Shown here piece by piece: positions 16,395-23,930 of a stretch of 33,653 nt of DNA. This DNA is from Candidatus Eiseniibacteriota bacterium (lineage in GTDB: Bacteria > Eisenbacteria > RBG-16-71-46), in NCBI GenBank assembly GCA_025360715.1, contig JANYBS010000137.1, positions 1-33,653 of the forward strand. The letters are read 5' to 3'. Numbering within the stretch: the first letter of the stretch is position 1; every line of letters starts with the position of its first letter. The notes under the pieces were generated by a model. That model did not search any database, was not told the origin of the DNA, and saw only the letters and a program-made list of their open reading frames with translations. Both the position numbers and the translations under genes were made by a program.

Positions 16395-18722
16395 GTGCCC
16401 TTGAGCCCCGATCGCCGATCGCTTGAGGATTCCTCTCGCAGCGGCCGCGCCGGCCGCCTCGGCCGCCTGTTCGGGGGTCCGGTGGCGGCGTTGCTCGTGG
16501 TCGCGTTCTGCGAGCTTTTCGATGGCACGGCGCTCGGGGTGCCCAACCCCGCATCGCTCATGACCATCTTCATCGCCGCGGGCGCCGCCGCGGGCGGCTG
16601 GATCCCAGGCCTGATCACCGCGTCGATCGCGCTGGCACATGCGGCCTGGTACTTCTCGAATCCTGGCCATCCGTTCGTGTACACCGCCGAGAACCTGCGC
16701 AATGTCCAGGTCCTTGCGTTCTCCATGCCGGCGCTGGCCTTGATCGTGGGCTGGATGCAGGCGCGCACCACGCGCGCAGTGCGCGCCGCGAGCGAAGCCG
16801 CGGCCGCCAAGGAGCTGAGCCTCCTGCTGGACCATGCGCAGGACGCAGTGTTCATGGCCGATGCCTCGAACCATTTCTTTCATGTGAACGAAGCCGCGTG
16901 TGCGCTCACGGGCTACCCGGCCGCCGAGCTCGTGGGCATGGAAGGTCTCGCGTTGCTCGATATGGAATCGCTCCCCCCGGGACTCGTTCCGGGCGAGGCG
17001 CTGCGCCGCGACGGCCGGTCGGTGTCGCAGCTGAAGCTACGCCGCAAGGATGGCAGCAAGGTCTTGGTCGAGATCCGTGCCGCAAGGCTGGCGGATGGCC
17101 GCTCTGTGGGCGTGGCCCGCGACGTGACCGCACAGGTCGGCACGGTCCATGAGCTGCGCGAGGCGCTGGCGCTCGTCAACGCCACGCTGGAATCCACCGC
17201 CGACGGCATCCTGGTCGTTGATGACAACCTGCGGATCGTTCGGCACAACGAGCGCTTGGCGAAGATGTGGGACATCGATCGCGCCCTGCTCGCGAACGGC
17301 GACATGGTGCCCATCATCGCGACCGTCAAGCTCCTGCTCAAGGATCCCGAGGCCTATCACCAGAAGGTGCTCGAGTTGTACTCGCGGCCCGACGCCGAAA
17401 GCTTCGATACGCTCGAGTTCCTCGATGGCCGCGTCTTCGAACGCTATTCGCTGCCGCATCGTGTCGATGGCAAGGTCGTCGGGCGGGTGTGGAGCTTTCG
17501 CGACGTGACTGCCGCCCGCCAGCAGGGGGCGGCGCTGCGCGAGAGCGAGTCGCGCTATCTGCAGGCGCAGAAGCTCGAAGCGATCGGGCGGCTGGCGGGC
17601 GGTGTCGCGCACGACTTCAACAACATGCTCACGGCGATCCTGGGCGAAGCCGAACTGCTGCAGCAGCAGTTGCCGGCGGGCTCGCCGCTGCGCGAGCAGG
17701 TCGAACACATCCGCGCCTCGGCGCAGCGCAGCGCCGGACTCACGCGGCAACTGCTCGCCTTCGGTCGCCGCGAGCCCACACAGCCGCGCGCATTCTCACT
17801 GCCCGACGTGGTGCAGGGCGTCGAGCCGCTGATTCGGCGCGTCGCGGGCCCGAAGATCGTGCTGCGGATCGAGCCCGCGACGGTGGCGCCGTGGGTCTTC
17901 GCCGACCCGGGGCAGATCGAGCAGGCAATCCTCAACCTTGTCATCAACGCGCACGACGCCATGCAAGGCGGCGGGTTGCTCACCGTTCGCATCGGTGCCG
18001 AAGATGTGGCGGACGCCGATCTCGCGCGCCGCGGCGCGCGCCGCGCGGGGCCGCACGGCTGGTTCGAGGTGACCGACACGGGCGAAGGCATCCCCGACCA
18101 CGTGCGCCCGCACCTGTTCGAGCCGTTCTTCACCACCAAGTCGCCGGGCAAGGGCACCGGTCTGGGGCTCGCTTCGGTCTACGGTGTGGTCGAGCAGAGC
18201 GGCGGCTTCATCGAGGTGCTCAGCCGCGTGGGCGAGGGCGCGACGTTCCGTGTGCTCGTGCCGGCGATCGCCCCGCCCACGATGCCATCTCAGGCTCAAG
18301 CGCTCCCACTTGCGGCGGACCGCACGCTCGCGGCCGGCGAGGTCCGCGCCACCGTGCTGCTGGCCGAAGACGAAGGCGCCGTGCGCACGTTCGTGGCCGC
18401 CGTCCTGCGCCAGTTGGGTTATCGCGTGCTCGAGGCCGAGAGCGGCGAAGCAGCGCTCGAGCTCTCGCGCCACCACGAAGGCGCGATCGACCTGTTGCTC
18501 TCCGACGTGGTCATGCCAGGCATCAACGGGACCGAGGTCGCGGTGGAACTCGAACGCGAACGCCCGGGCATGCGCGTCGTGCTCATGAGCGGCTACGCGG
18601 GCGATGCGCTCGCGGGGCTGGGTGTGCAGGCGAACCGGTTCGCGATCTTGCTCAAGCCGTTCGGGTCCGACGCGCTCGCTCGCATCGTGCGCGAGGCGCT
18701 TGCGGAGCCCTCGCGGCGCTGA
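16395..18722 (+). CDS. PAS-domain hybrid histidine kinase with C-terminal receiver
   Basis: About 775 residues. An N-terminal membrane block (roughly residues 25-115, several helices including [15 protein letters not shown] and [17 protein letters not shown]) resembles DUF4118/MASE-type sensors. It is followed by PAS1 ([20 protein letters not shown]) and PAS2 ([19 protein letters not shown]). The HisKA dimerisation helix carries phospho-acceptor His at about 406 in [13 protein letters not shown]. The ATPase domain has N box [11 protein letters not shown]1 DTGEGIPD, and [19 protein letters not shown] receiver follows with phospho-Asp about 704 in [10 protein letters not shown] and conserved Lys in LLKPF. 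GTG 16395 has GGAG 8 nt upstream; GTG 16350 is an alternative. No separate DNA-binding regulator lies nearby, so the output is unknown. Confidence 0.9.
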   Translation: MPLSPDRRSLEDSSRSGRAGRLGRLFGGPVAALLVVAFCELFDGTALGVPNPASLMTIFIAAGAAAGGWIPGLITASIALAHAAWYFSNPGHPFVYTAENLRNVQVLAFSMPALALIVGWMQARTTRAVRAASEAAAAKELSLLLDHAQDAVFMADASNHFFHVNEAACALTGYPAAELVGMEGLALLDMESLPPGLVPGEALRRDGRSVSQLKLRRKDGSKVLVEIRAARLADGRSVGVARDVTAQVGTVHELREALALVNATLESTADGILVVDDNLRIVRHNERLAKMWDIDRALLANGDMVPIIATVKLLLKDPEAYHQKVLELYSRPDAESFDTLEFLDGRVFERYSLPHRVDGKVVGRVWSFRDVTAARQQGAALRESESRYLQAQKLEAIGRLAGGVAHDFNNMLTAILGEAELLQQQLPAGSPLREQVEHIRASAQRSAGLTRQLLAFGRREPTQPRAFSLPDVVQGVEPLIRRVAGPKIVLRIEPATVAPWVFADPGQIEQAILNLVINAHDAMQGGGLLTVRIGAEDVADADLARRGARRAGPHGWFEVTDTGEGIPDHVRPHLFEPFFTTKSPGKGTGLGLASVYGVVEQSGGFIEVLSRVGEGATFRVLVPAIAPPTMPSQAQALPLAADRTLAAGEVRATVLLAEDEGAVRTFVAAVLRQLGYRVLEAESGEAALELSRHHEGAIDLLLSDVVMPGINGTEVAVELERERPGMRVVLMSGYAGDALAGLGVQANRFAILLKPFGSDALARIVREALAEPSRR

Positions 18723-18744
18723 CCGTGGCGGCGGTTCCGCGAGG

Positions 18745-20160
18745 CTACGCGCCGCCGAACTTGTGCACGCGAACCGTGTTCGTGGAACCCGTCGTCCCGG
18801 GCGGCGTGCCGGCGACGACGACCACGAAGTCGCCGGGTTCCGCGCGCTGCAGTTGCAACAGCGAGCGATCGACCTGCGACACCATCTCGTCGGTGTGATT
18901 CACCCGCGGCACCACGAACGTCTCGATGCCCCACTGCAGCGCGAGTTGGCTGCGAACCGCCGGGTGGGAGGTGAACGCCAGGAGCGCGATCGGATGACGA
19001 TGGCTCGACACGCGCCGCGCCGAAGCACCGGACTCCGTGAACGCCACGAGCGCGCGCGCGCGTGTGTCGGCAGCGATGCGCACGGCTGCCGCGGAGATCG
19101 CGTCACCGCGCGACTCGGGCCGCGTGGTCACATCGGGCAGGTGTGAGAGTCCCTGCGCCTCGGCGGCGACGATGATGCGCGCCATGGTCTCGACCGTCTC
19201 GATGGGGTAGGCGCCCACGCTCGTCTCGCCGCTCAGCATGAGCGCATCGGCGCCATCGAGCACGGCGTTGGCCACATCGGAGGCCTCGGCGCGCGTGGGC
19301 CGCGAGTGCGTGATCATGGATTCGAGCATCTGCGTGGCTACGATCACCGGTTTGGCCAGGTCGCGCGCCAGGCGCACGGCGCGCTTCTGCACGAGCGGCA
19401 CCTGCTCGAGCGGGATCTCCACGCCCAGGTCGCCGCGCGCGACCATCGCGCCATCGAACGCGCGCAGGATCGCTTCGAGCCGTTCGACTGCTTCGGGCTT
19501 CTCGATCTTGGCGATCACCGGCAGGCGGCCGCCGCTCTCGTCCATGATCGCGTGCACCTCGCGGATGTCATCGGGCGAGCGCACGAACGAGAGCGCGATG
19601 AAGTCCACGCGCAACTGCAGCGCGTAGCGCAGGTCTTCGCGGTCCTTCTCGCTCATCGACGGCGCGCTCACGCGCACGCCGGGGAGGTTGATGCCCTTGT
19701 GGTTCGAGATCTTCCCACCTTCGAGGACCGTGCACCGGACCTTCACGCCATCGGTGGCCTCCACGCGCAGGCGCACATTGCCATCGTCGATCAGCACGTT
19801 GTCGCCAACGCTCACGTCGGTGGCCAGGGCCGCGTACGTCGTGGACGCGAGGTTCACATCGCCGGGCGCGGGCAGCGTGGTGATCGTGAAGGTCTGGCCA
19901 GCCTGCAGGACCACGGAGCCTTCCGCGAATGTGGCCAGGCGGATCTTGGGACCCTGCAGGTCGACCAGGATCCCCACCGCGCGGCCGGCCTCGTCGGAGG
20001 CTTCGCGCACCAGGCGGTAGACCTCGGCGTGATCCTCGCGCGCGCCGTGCGAGAAGTTGAGCCGCGCCACGTCCATGCCCGCTTTGACCAGCGCGGCGAT
20101 GGCAGGCTTGGTACTGGTGGCCGGTCCCAGCGTGCAGACGATCTTCGCGCGACGGTTCAT
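18745..20160 (-). CDS. pyk: pyruvate kinase
   Basis: 471 residues, normal for the bacterial enzyme. It transfers phosphate from phosphoenolpyruvate to ADP as the last step of glycolysis. Clear blocks are the start RAKIVCTLGPATST, MDVARLNFSHG, LQGPKIRLA, the B-domain region, SEKDREDLRYAL, DFIALSFVRSPDD, IAKIEKPEAVE (catalytic Lys), VARGDLGVEIPLEQVP, PVIVATQMLESM and DGADALMLSGETSVGAYP. The start has GGAG about 12 nt upstream. It converges on the histidine kinase gene with only 22 bp between stops and no terminator in the gap. It lies 52 bp downstream of tRNA-His on the same strand, so it may share the tRNA transcript. Confidence 0.97.
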   Translation of the reverse strand: MNRRAKIVCTLGPATSTKPAIAALVKAGMDVARLNFSHGAREDHAEVYRLVREASDEAGRAVGILVDLQGPKIRLATFAEGSVVLQAGQTFTITTLPAPGDVNLASTTYAALATDVSVGDNVLIDDGNVRLRVEATDGVKVRCTVLEGGKISNHKGINLPGVRVSAPSMSEKDREDLRYALQLRVDFIALSFVRSPDDIREVHAIMDESGGRLPVIAKIEKPEAVERLEAILRAFDGAMVARGDLGVEIPLEQVPLVQKRAVRLARDLAKPVIVATQMLESMITHSRPTRAEASDVANAVLDGADALMLSGETSVGAYPIETVETMARIIVAAEAQGLSHLPDVTTRPESRGDAISAAAVRIAADTRARALVAFTESGASARRVSSHRHPIALLAFTSHPAVRSQLALQWGIETFVVPRVNHTDEMVSQVDRSLLQLQRAEPGDFVVVVAGTPPGTTGSTNTVRVHKFGGA

Positions 20161-20212
20161 GCGTTTCGGGCGCTCCAGTTCGGGACCGCTGCTTGTCTAC
20201 CCGGGGCTAGGA

Positions 20213-20288
20213 TGGGGTGAGTGACGGGGTTCGAACCCGCGACCCTCGGGACCACAACCCGATGCTCTGCCAGCTGAGCTACACCCAC
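20213..20288 (-). tRNA. tRNA-His (anticodon GTG)
   Basis: A 76-nt cloverleaf with encoded CCA (TGG at 20213-20215 on the + strand). The acceptor GTGGGTG pairs with CACTCAC (one G-U). The anticodon loop is TTGTGGT, with GTG at 20255-20253. The base before position 1 is G (complement of C20289) and the discriminator is C, giving the G-1:C73 pair typical of tRNA-His. Confidence 0.95.
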
Positions 20289-20326
20289 CACCAACCTGGA
20301 CCCGGATGACGCCCGAAGCGCCACTC

Positions 20327-20403
20327 TGGTGCGCCTGGGAGGACTCGAACCTCCGGCCGACGGATTAGAAATCCGTTGCTCTGTCCACCTGAGCTACAGG
20401 CGC
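20327..20403 (-). tRNA. tRNA-Arg (anticodon TCT)
   Basis: A 77-nt cloverleaf with encoded CCA. The acceptor GCGCCTG pairs with CAGGCGC. The anticodon stem ACGGA/TCCGT holds loop TTTCTAA, giving anticodon TCT (reads AGA/AGG). The mature 5' end at 20403 is one nucleotide from the base of the long hairpin at 20405-20530. Confidence 0.95.
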
Positions 20404-20404
20404 T

Positions 20405-20530
20405 GTCGGTCGCGAGATTCGCCCGGTGGACTGCGTCATCGGGGTCGCACCGTGCTCAGCGTATCTCTCGATACGCTTCCGCGCGCTGCTCCGCCCGATT
20501 CCTTGCCACCGAACGAATCTCGCGACCGAC
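20405..20530 (-). ncRNA. 126-nt long hairpin abutting the 5' end of tRNA-Arg
   Basis: Arms 20405-20429 and 20506-20530 are complementary over 25 positions: 17 Watson-Crick pairs, two positions that are C/A mismatches as + strand RNA but G-U pairs as - strand RNA, then 6 more Watson-Crick pairs. Inside are ATCGGG/CCCGAT (20438-20443 with 20494-20499) and an apical 8-bp stem AGCGTATC/GATACGCT. On the minus strand the apical loop is GAGA, a GNRA tetraloop. Wobble pairs and tetraloop both indicate a minus-strand RNA, the same strand as the tRNA. I find none of the conserved motifs of SRP RNA or RNase P RNA, and the size does not fit 6S RNA. It may be a tRNA leader element, an independent small RNA, or a small inverted-repeat element. 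Confidence 0.55.
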
Positions 20531-20589
20531 GCGAGCGCGTTCGCGGGTTCCGACGTCTACGGCTAGGCGACTACCTTGGCGTGGGTCTC

Positions 20590-20689
20590 GGTGTCGCTTT
20601 GCGACACCATCGGACGGGCCGGGGTGGCTACCTTTGCCGAGAACGGCAGAATCTGCGGGTACTTCTTTGGTAACGCCCACGGAATGGGC
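20590..20689 (-). repeat. three consecutive small hairpins between tRNA-Pro and tRNA-Arg
   Basis: Within 100 bp there are GGTGTCGC/GCGACACC (20590-20597 with 20601-20608, 3-nt loop), TGCCG/CGGCA (20635-20639 with 20644-20648) and GCCCA/TGGGC (20675-20679 with 20685-20689). The last lies 5 nt after the 3' end of tRNA-Pro and could slow transcription, though no T tract follows. Confidence 0.45.
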
Positions 20690-20693
20690 AAGA

Positions 20694-20770
<77 letters not shown>

Positions 20771-20799
20771 ATGGAACTGGGTGGCGAATCAGGGGCGGG

Positions 20800-20828
20800 A
20801 CAATAAAGAAGGGTCTGAGCGGCGTCAA
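20800..20828 (-). promoter_or_regulatory. promoter of the tRNA-Pro/Arg/His cluster
   Basis: On the minus strand TTGACG (20828-20823), a 17-bp spacer and TATTGT (20805-20800), about 30 nt before the 5' end of tRNA-Pro. Spacing and the -35 hexamer match the tRNA-Leu promoter. Confidence 0.65.
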
Positions 20829-20853
20829 ACGCGAGTCAGGATGGAGTGAAGGC

Positions 20854-20882
20854 TTGGGTTCGGGCGGCTCTGGCCGTATGCT
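20854..20882 (+). promoter_or_regulatory. promoter of ssb
   Basis: TTGGGT (20854-20859), a 17-bp spacer and TATGCT (20877-20882), with the predicted start about 65 nt before the ssb ATG. It is back-to-back with the tRNA promoter; the two -35 boxes are about 25 bp apart. Confidence 0.5.
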
Positions 20883-20955
20883 GCGCTCATCGAATGCGTT
20901 GTGACGGAGTCGGTCCCCATCGGGCCCCCGCGGTTCTTATCAGGAGTATTCCCAA

Positions 20956-21429
20956 ATGAGCGTGAACAAGGTGATGTTGCTGGGCCATCTGGGCCAGGAT
21001 CCGGAGGTTCGCTACACGCAGGGCGGCCTCACGATCGCGAACCTGCGCATCGCGACGAGCGAGCGGCGGCCGGACGGCAATGGTGGCTGGAAGAAGGAGA
21101 CCGAGTGGCACACGGTCGTCGTCTTCGGCAAGCGCGCCGACGTCGTGAAGCAATACATGACCAAGGGCAGCGAGGTGTTCATCGAAGGCTCGTTGCGCAC
21201 CCGCAAGTGGCAGGATAAGCAGGGCCAGACGCGTTACAGCACCGAGATCGTCGCCAACGACTTCAGCTTCGTCGGCGGCCGCGGTGGCAGTGGCGGCGGC
21301 GGTGGTGCGGCGGCCGGTGGCGGCGGTGGTGGCTTCAACCGCGAGGACATGGGCGCGCCGGTGCCGGCAGGTGATGATAACTTCCCGGCCGAGTTCGGCA
21401 ACGGCCCGGACGACGACATCCCGTTTTGA
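20956..21429 (+). CDS. ssb: single-stranded DNA-binding protein
   Basis: 157 residues. It coats single-stranded DNA in replication, recombination and repair and recruits partner enzymes through its C-terminal tip. The OB-fold occupies residues 1-110: VNKVMLLGHLGQDPEVRYTQGG, IATSERRPDGNGGWKKETEWHTVVVFGKRADV, then GSEVFIEGSLRTRKWQDKQGQ. A glycine-rich linker (about residues 110-130) follows, and the acidic tip ends DDDIPF, the canonical partner-binding peptide. AGGAG lies about 10 nt before the ATG. It stands upstream of ssrA on the same strand with no obvious terminator between, so read-through into the tmRNA region is possible. Confidence 0.97.
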   Translation: MSVNKVMLLGHLGQDPEVRYTQGGLTIANLRIATSERRPDGNGGWKKETEWHTVVVFGKRADVVKQYMTKGSEVFIEGSLRTRKWQDKQGQTRYSTEIVANDFSFVGGRGGSGGGGGAAAGGGGGGFNREDMGAPVPAGDDNFPAEFGNGPDDDIPF

Positions 21430-21459
21430 GTTTCAGGTAGTCGCAGCAAGCGCAAACGT

Positions 21460-21547
21460 CTTGCTGTGGATTTCGGTCGAGGACAAGCCCGTGCCCGAGC
21501 GAGGAGCGATCAAGCGGGCGCAGGCATCGACCGAAAGCCGCAGCAAG
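21460..21547 (+). ncRNA. 88-nt long hairpin abutting the 5' end of tmRNA
   Basis: Arms 21460-21480 and 21527-21547 pair at 20 of 21 positions (one G-U, one A-G mismatch). After an asymmetric 6/1 internal loop the helix continues, 21487-21497 with 21515-21525 (10 of 11 pairs, one G-U), to a 17-nt apical loop containing GAGGAG. The whole is one long rod. Its base ends one nucleotide before tmRNA position 1 (21549). A second copy of CGCAGCAAG at 21442-21450 can pair with 21460-21466 instead, giving a competing small hairpin. It has no SRP-RNA tetraloop motif. Unknown leader element or small RNA. Confidence 0.55.
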
Positions 21548-21548
21548 G

Positions 21549-21900
21549 GGGGGCGTAAAGGTCTCGACGAGGGTACTGAATCAAGGAGTGCAAGCCGGGG
21601 GCCCGTTGCCTCGTTAAAAATGCGGGAAACTATCAACTGCCAATGAGCAGTTGGCTCTCGCCGCTTAAATAGCGGCGACGCCCCAGCGAGCCCCGCCTGT
21701 GGGGGTCGTGACGGGCGCCAGATAATCGCAGGCTGGTCTGAAGCTCCGCCCGCGGGCCGACGACGAGAAGCAGTAGGGCTGGTGAGCAGCGACCCTGCCG
21801 ACCGGGGCAACGCTCACGAGATACAAATGATCGGATAAGCTTGTAGTACTCCTCGTGGATGGACTTTCGGACGCGGGTTCGATTCCCGCCGCCTCCACCA
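21549..21900 (+). ncRNA. ssrA: transfer-messenger RNA (tmRNA)
   Basis: 352 nt, complete in one piece. It rescues stalled ribosomes and tags the nascent chain for proteolysis, working with SmpB. The 5' acceptor GGGGGCG pairs with 3' CGCCTCC (one G-U), followed by A and encoded CCA. The 3' T-arm is GCGGG-TTCGATT-CCCGC. The tag frame starts at GCC (21639) and reads ANEQLALAA, then TAA (21666-21668). The stop lies in the loop of an 8-bp hairpin (21658-21665 with 21671-21678), as expected for helix 5. Earlier in-frame codons exist, but starting at GCC gives a canonical-length tag with the ALAA end recognised by ClpXP. Pseudoknot details were not modelled. Confidence 0.95.
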
Positions 21901-21910
21901 ATCTTCATGC

Positions 21911-21940
21911 AAGGCCCTGGCCCGAAAGAGCCGGGGCCTT
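21911..21940 (+). terminator. hairpin terminator of ssrA
   Basis: An 11-bp stem AAGGCCCTGGC / GCCGGGGCCTT (one G-U) with an 8-nt loop begins 10 nt after the tmRNA CCA end and closes in TT followed by CTGC. The T tract is weak but position and stability fit. Confidence 0.65.
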
Positions 21941-21955
21941 CTGCACAGGAGCAGC

Positions 21956-22576
21956 ATGCACGAGATGCGACACGAGCCTCGCCAGGACGAGCCAGCCATG
22001 CACAAGGGCCGCCTCGAAGCATTCACCGACGGCGTGATCGCGATCATCATCACGATCATGGTGCTCGAGATCAAAGTGCCGCATGGCGCTTCGTTCCAAG
22101 AGCTCCTGCCGCTGTGGCCCACGCTGCTGAGCTACGTGCTGAGCTTCATCTACGTGGGTATCTATTGGAATAGCCATCACCACACGTTGCAGGCGACCAA
22201 GTCGGTCAACGGCGCCATTCTCTGGGCGAACCTGCACCTGCTCTTCTGGCTGTCGCTGCTGCCGTTCTCCACGGCGTGGGTGGGGGAGAACTCTTTTGGC
22301 CGCGACCCCATGCTCCTGCTGGGCGCGAACCTGCTCCTGGCCGCCATCGCCTACACCATCTTCACGATCGCGCTGGTGCGGCATCACGGCCCGGGATCGG
22401 CGCTGGCGCAGGCGTTCGGCGCCGACGTCAAGGGCAAGGCCTCGCTCGCGTGCTACGGCGTGGGGCTCGCGCTCACGTTCATCGATCCGCGCCTGGGCTT
22501 CCTCATGTACGCCATCGTCGCGCTGATCTGGTTCGTGCCCGATCCGCGCATGCACAAGGCCATCGCGCGCGACTGA
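21956..22576 (+). CDS. TMEM175-family (DUF1211) membrane protein
   Basis: 206 residues with about six membrane helices. Bacterial TMEM175 proteins are potassium-selective channels lacking the classic selectivity filter. The family signature is the first helix with RxxxF(S/T)D: here GRLEAFTDGVIAIIITIMVLEIKVP. It is followed by LSYVLSFIYVGIYWNSHHHTL and ANLHLLFWLSLLPFSTAWVG, both typical. AGGAG lies 4 nt before ATG 21956. An internal ATG at 21998 matches the usual family start but has a poorer ribosome site. It follows the ssrA terminator closely. Ion selectivity is inferred from the family only. Confidence 0.85.
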   Translation: MHEMRHEPRQDEPAMHKGRLEAFTDGVIAIIITIMVLEIKVPHGASFQELLPLWPTLLSYVLSFIYVGIYWNSHHHTLQATKSVNGAILWANLHLLFWLSLLPFSTAWVGENSFGRDPMLLLGANLLLAAIAYTIFTIALVRHHGPGSALAQAFGADVKGKASLACYGVGLALTFIDPRLGFLMYAIVALIWFVPDPRMHKAIARD

Positions 22577-22733
22577 GCGCTCGTACGGCGCGCGGGTGCG
22601 GCGTCAGCTGCCGACATCGCGTGGGGCTTGGCCGAATGGGCGTGGTGGGTGCGGGCGCGGGGCGTGACTCTGGGCGCATGCGAACGGGCCGCCGCACAGG
22701 GCCCGCGGTCTTGATGCCCTGCCGGAGGCGCCC

Positions 22734-23462
22734 ATGCCACAGCCGCTCGATCTCGTGATTGCCGCACTGCTGCTGATCGTGTATCCGCTCTGGACCCGCC
22801 TGCGCGAGTGGCCCGCCGTGCGCCGCCGCACCGCTTCGGGCGAGGGCGACGTGCGCGTGGCGCTCTATCGCAGCACCATGCTGCAGCAATGGGCTGCCAT
22901 GGCCGCGATCCTGGCGACCGGCGCGATCACGCACCGCCCGCTCTCGGCCTTCGCGGTCACGCTGCCGCGTGGCGCGGGCCTGGTGGTGACGGTGGTCGCC
23001 GCGGTCTTCGCCGCGGTCATGCTCCACCAGCAGTGGAGCTCGGTCGCGCGGCTCTCGCCCAAACGCCTGCTCGCCATGCGCACGCGCATGGTCAAGCTCG
23101 CGGAGCTCTCGCCGCACACGGCGCGGGAGCTGGGCTGGTTCCGCTGGGTCTCGATCACCGCGGGCGTCTGCGAAGAGGTGATCTACCGCGGCTACCTGCC
23201 TTGGGCGTTACAGCCGTGGCTCGGCATGTGGGGCGCCGCCGCGGTGGTCCTGGCCGGCTTCACGGCGGCGCACGCCTACCAGGGTCGCCGCCAGATCCCG
23301 GGCGTGGCCATGGTCGGCGCATTCTTCACCCTGCTCGCCATCTTCTCGGGCTCGGTCGTGCCCTGCATCGTGCTGCACGCGGCGGTGGATATCGCGGGCG
23401 GCAACGTGACCAATCGCATCTTCGGCCCGCCACCCGCGGCCCCCACGCCAGCCGCGTCCTAG
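22734..23462 (+). CDS. CPBP-family intramembrane metalloprotease
   Basis: 242 residues, multi-pass membrane protein. CPBP (Abi/CAAX-like) proteases cleave within or near the membrane, and bacterial members include bacteriocin-immunity proteins. The catalytic motif is present as GVCEEVIYRGYL (EExxxR). It is followed by AGFTAAHAYQG with the second-motif His, and by VLHAAVDIAGG with the third His-containing motif. GGAGG lies 6 nt before the ATG. The 157-bp gap before it holds nothing I can assign. It neighbours a channel-like gene and a toxin-antitoxin pair, a mix common in accessory regions. Substrate unknown. Confidence 0.88.
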   Translation: MPQPLDLVIAALLLIVYPLWTRLREWPAVRRRTASGEGDVRVALYRSTMLQQWAAMAAILATGAITHRPLSAFAVTLPRGAGLVVTVVAAVFAAVMLHQQWSSVARLSPKRLLAMRTRMVKLAELSPHTARELGWFRWVSITAGVCEEVIYRGYLPWALQPWLGMWGAAAVVLAGFTAAHAYQGRRQIPGVAMVGAFFTLLAIFSGSVVPCIVLHAAVDIAGGNVTNRIFGPPPAAPTPAAS

Positions 23463-23542
23463 CCCCGCGGCTTGGAGAAGACGCCCCAAAGCGGCAGCAT
23501 CGCCCACGCCGCAGCCAGCACCATGCCGCAACGACTTAACCC

Positions 23543-23585
23543 TTGTGTCCTGATGAATCATGATGTATATCATCATTTCATGATG
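23543..23585 (+). promoter_or_regulatory. promoter and palindromic operator of the toxin-antitoxin operon
   Basis: TTGTGT (23543-23548), 17 bp, TATATC (23566-23571). The -10 box lies inside the palindrome ATGATGTATATCATCAT (23560-23576; 6-bp arms, 5-bp centre). A third ATGATG (23580-23585) includes the start codons and forms a second inverted repeat with CATCAT (23571-23576). The predicted transcript starts about 2 nt before ATG 23580. The patch is AT-rich in a GC-rich region, as expected for an operator bound by the ribbon-helix-helix antitoxin. Confidence 0.6.
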
Positions 23586-23930
23586 AATCCGGACGCAGGA
23601 TCAGGCACTGGCGGCGAGGGTCAGGCCTCGTCCGGGCGGTCGTCCCAGTCGTCCCACTCATCGAAAACCGAGCGAGCGACCACCCCTGCGGCGGTCCCGA
23701 CCAGCCCACCCACGCTCGCCAAGTTCTCGACCCAGTTGGAGCCCCTCCTGCTGGCCGAGCTCAAGACCATCGCGCGCTCCGAGGGCCGCCTGCTCCAGGC
23801 GGTCCTCGACGAGGCGTTGCGCGACTACGTGGACCGCCGAAGGACCGACGGTCCCAGGCGTCATGTGATGCTCGCCCTGGCCCAGAGCCTGGCCGAGTTC
23901 GACCGCCTCTACCGGGAGCTTTCCAAGTGA
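23580..23930 (+). CDS. ribbon-helix-helix antitoxin of a Doc-like toxin-antitoxin pair
   Basis: 116 residues from ATG 23580 (a second ATG follows at once); the frame is open further upstream, but the promoter/operator lies there. A Ser/Thr/Pro-rich tail (residues ~1-45) precedes a compact segment: AKFSTQLEPLLLAELKTIAR and then LLQAVLDEALRDYVDRRR. This fits the strand-helix-helix DNA-binding fold. The last ~20 residues (LALAQSLAEFDRLYRELSK) form an amphipathic helix suited to binding and neutralising the toxin. The stop overlaps the toxin GTG by 4 nt. Antitoxin identity is inferred from fold, size and position; no ribosome site is visible, consistent with a leaderless mRNA. Confidence 0.7.
   Translation: MMNPDAGSGTGGEGQASSGRSSQSSHSSKTERATTPAAVPTSPPTLAKFSTQLEPLLLAELKTIARSEGRLLQAVLDEALRDYVDRRRTDGPRRHVMLALAQSLAEFDRLYRELSK

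Noticed and set aside
20405-20530. hairpin as SRP RNA, 6S RNA or RNase P RNA
   Set aside because: The conserved SRP tetraloop segment and RNase P core motifs are absent on both strands, and the size does not fit 6S RNA.
20405-20530. hairpin as a miniature inverted-repeat transposon
   Set aside because: No flanking target duplication is visible, and the G-U pairs and GNRA loop favour RNA function; not fully excluded.
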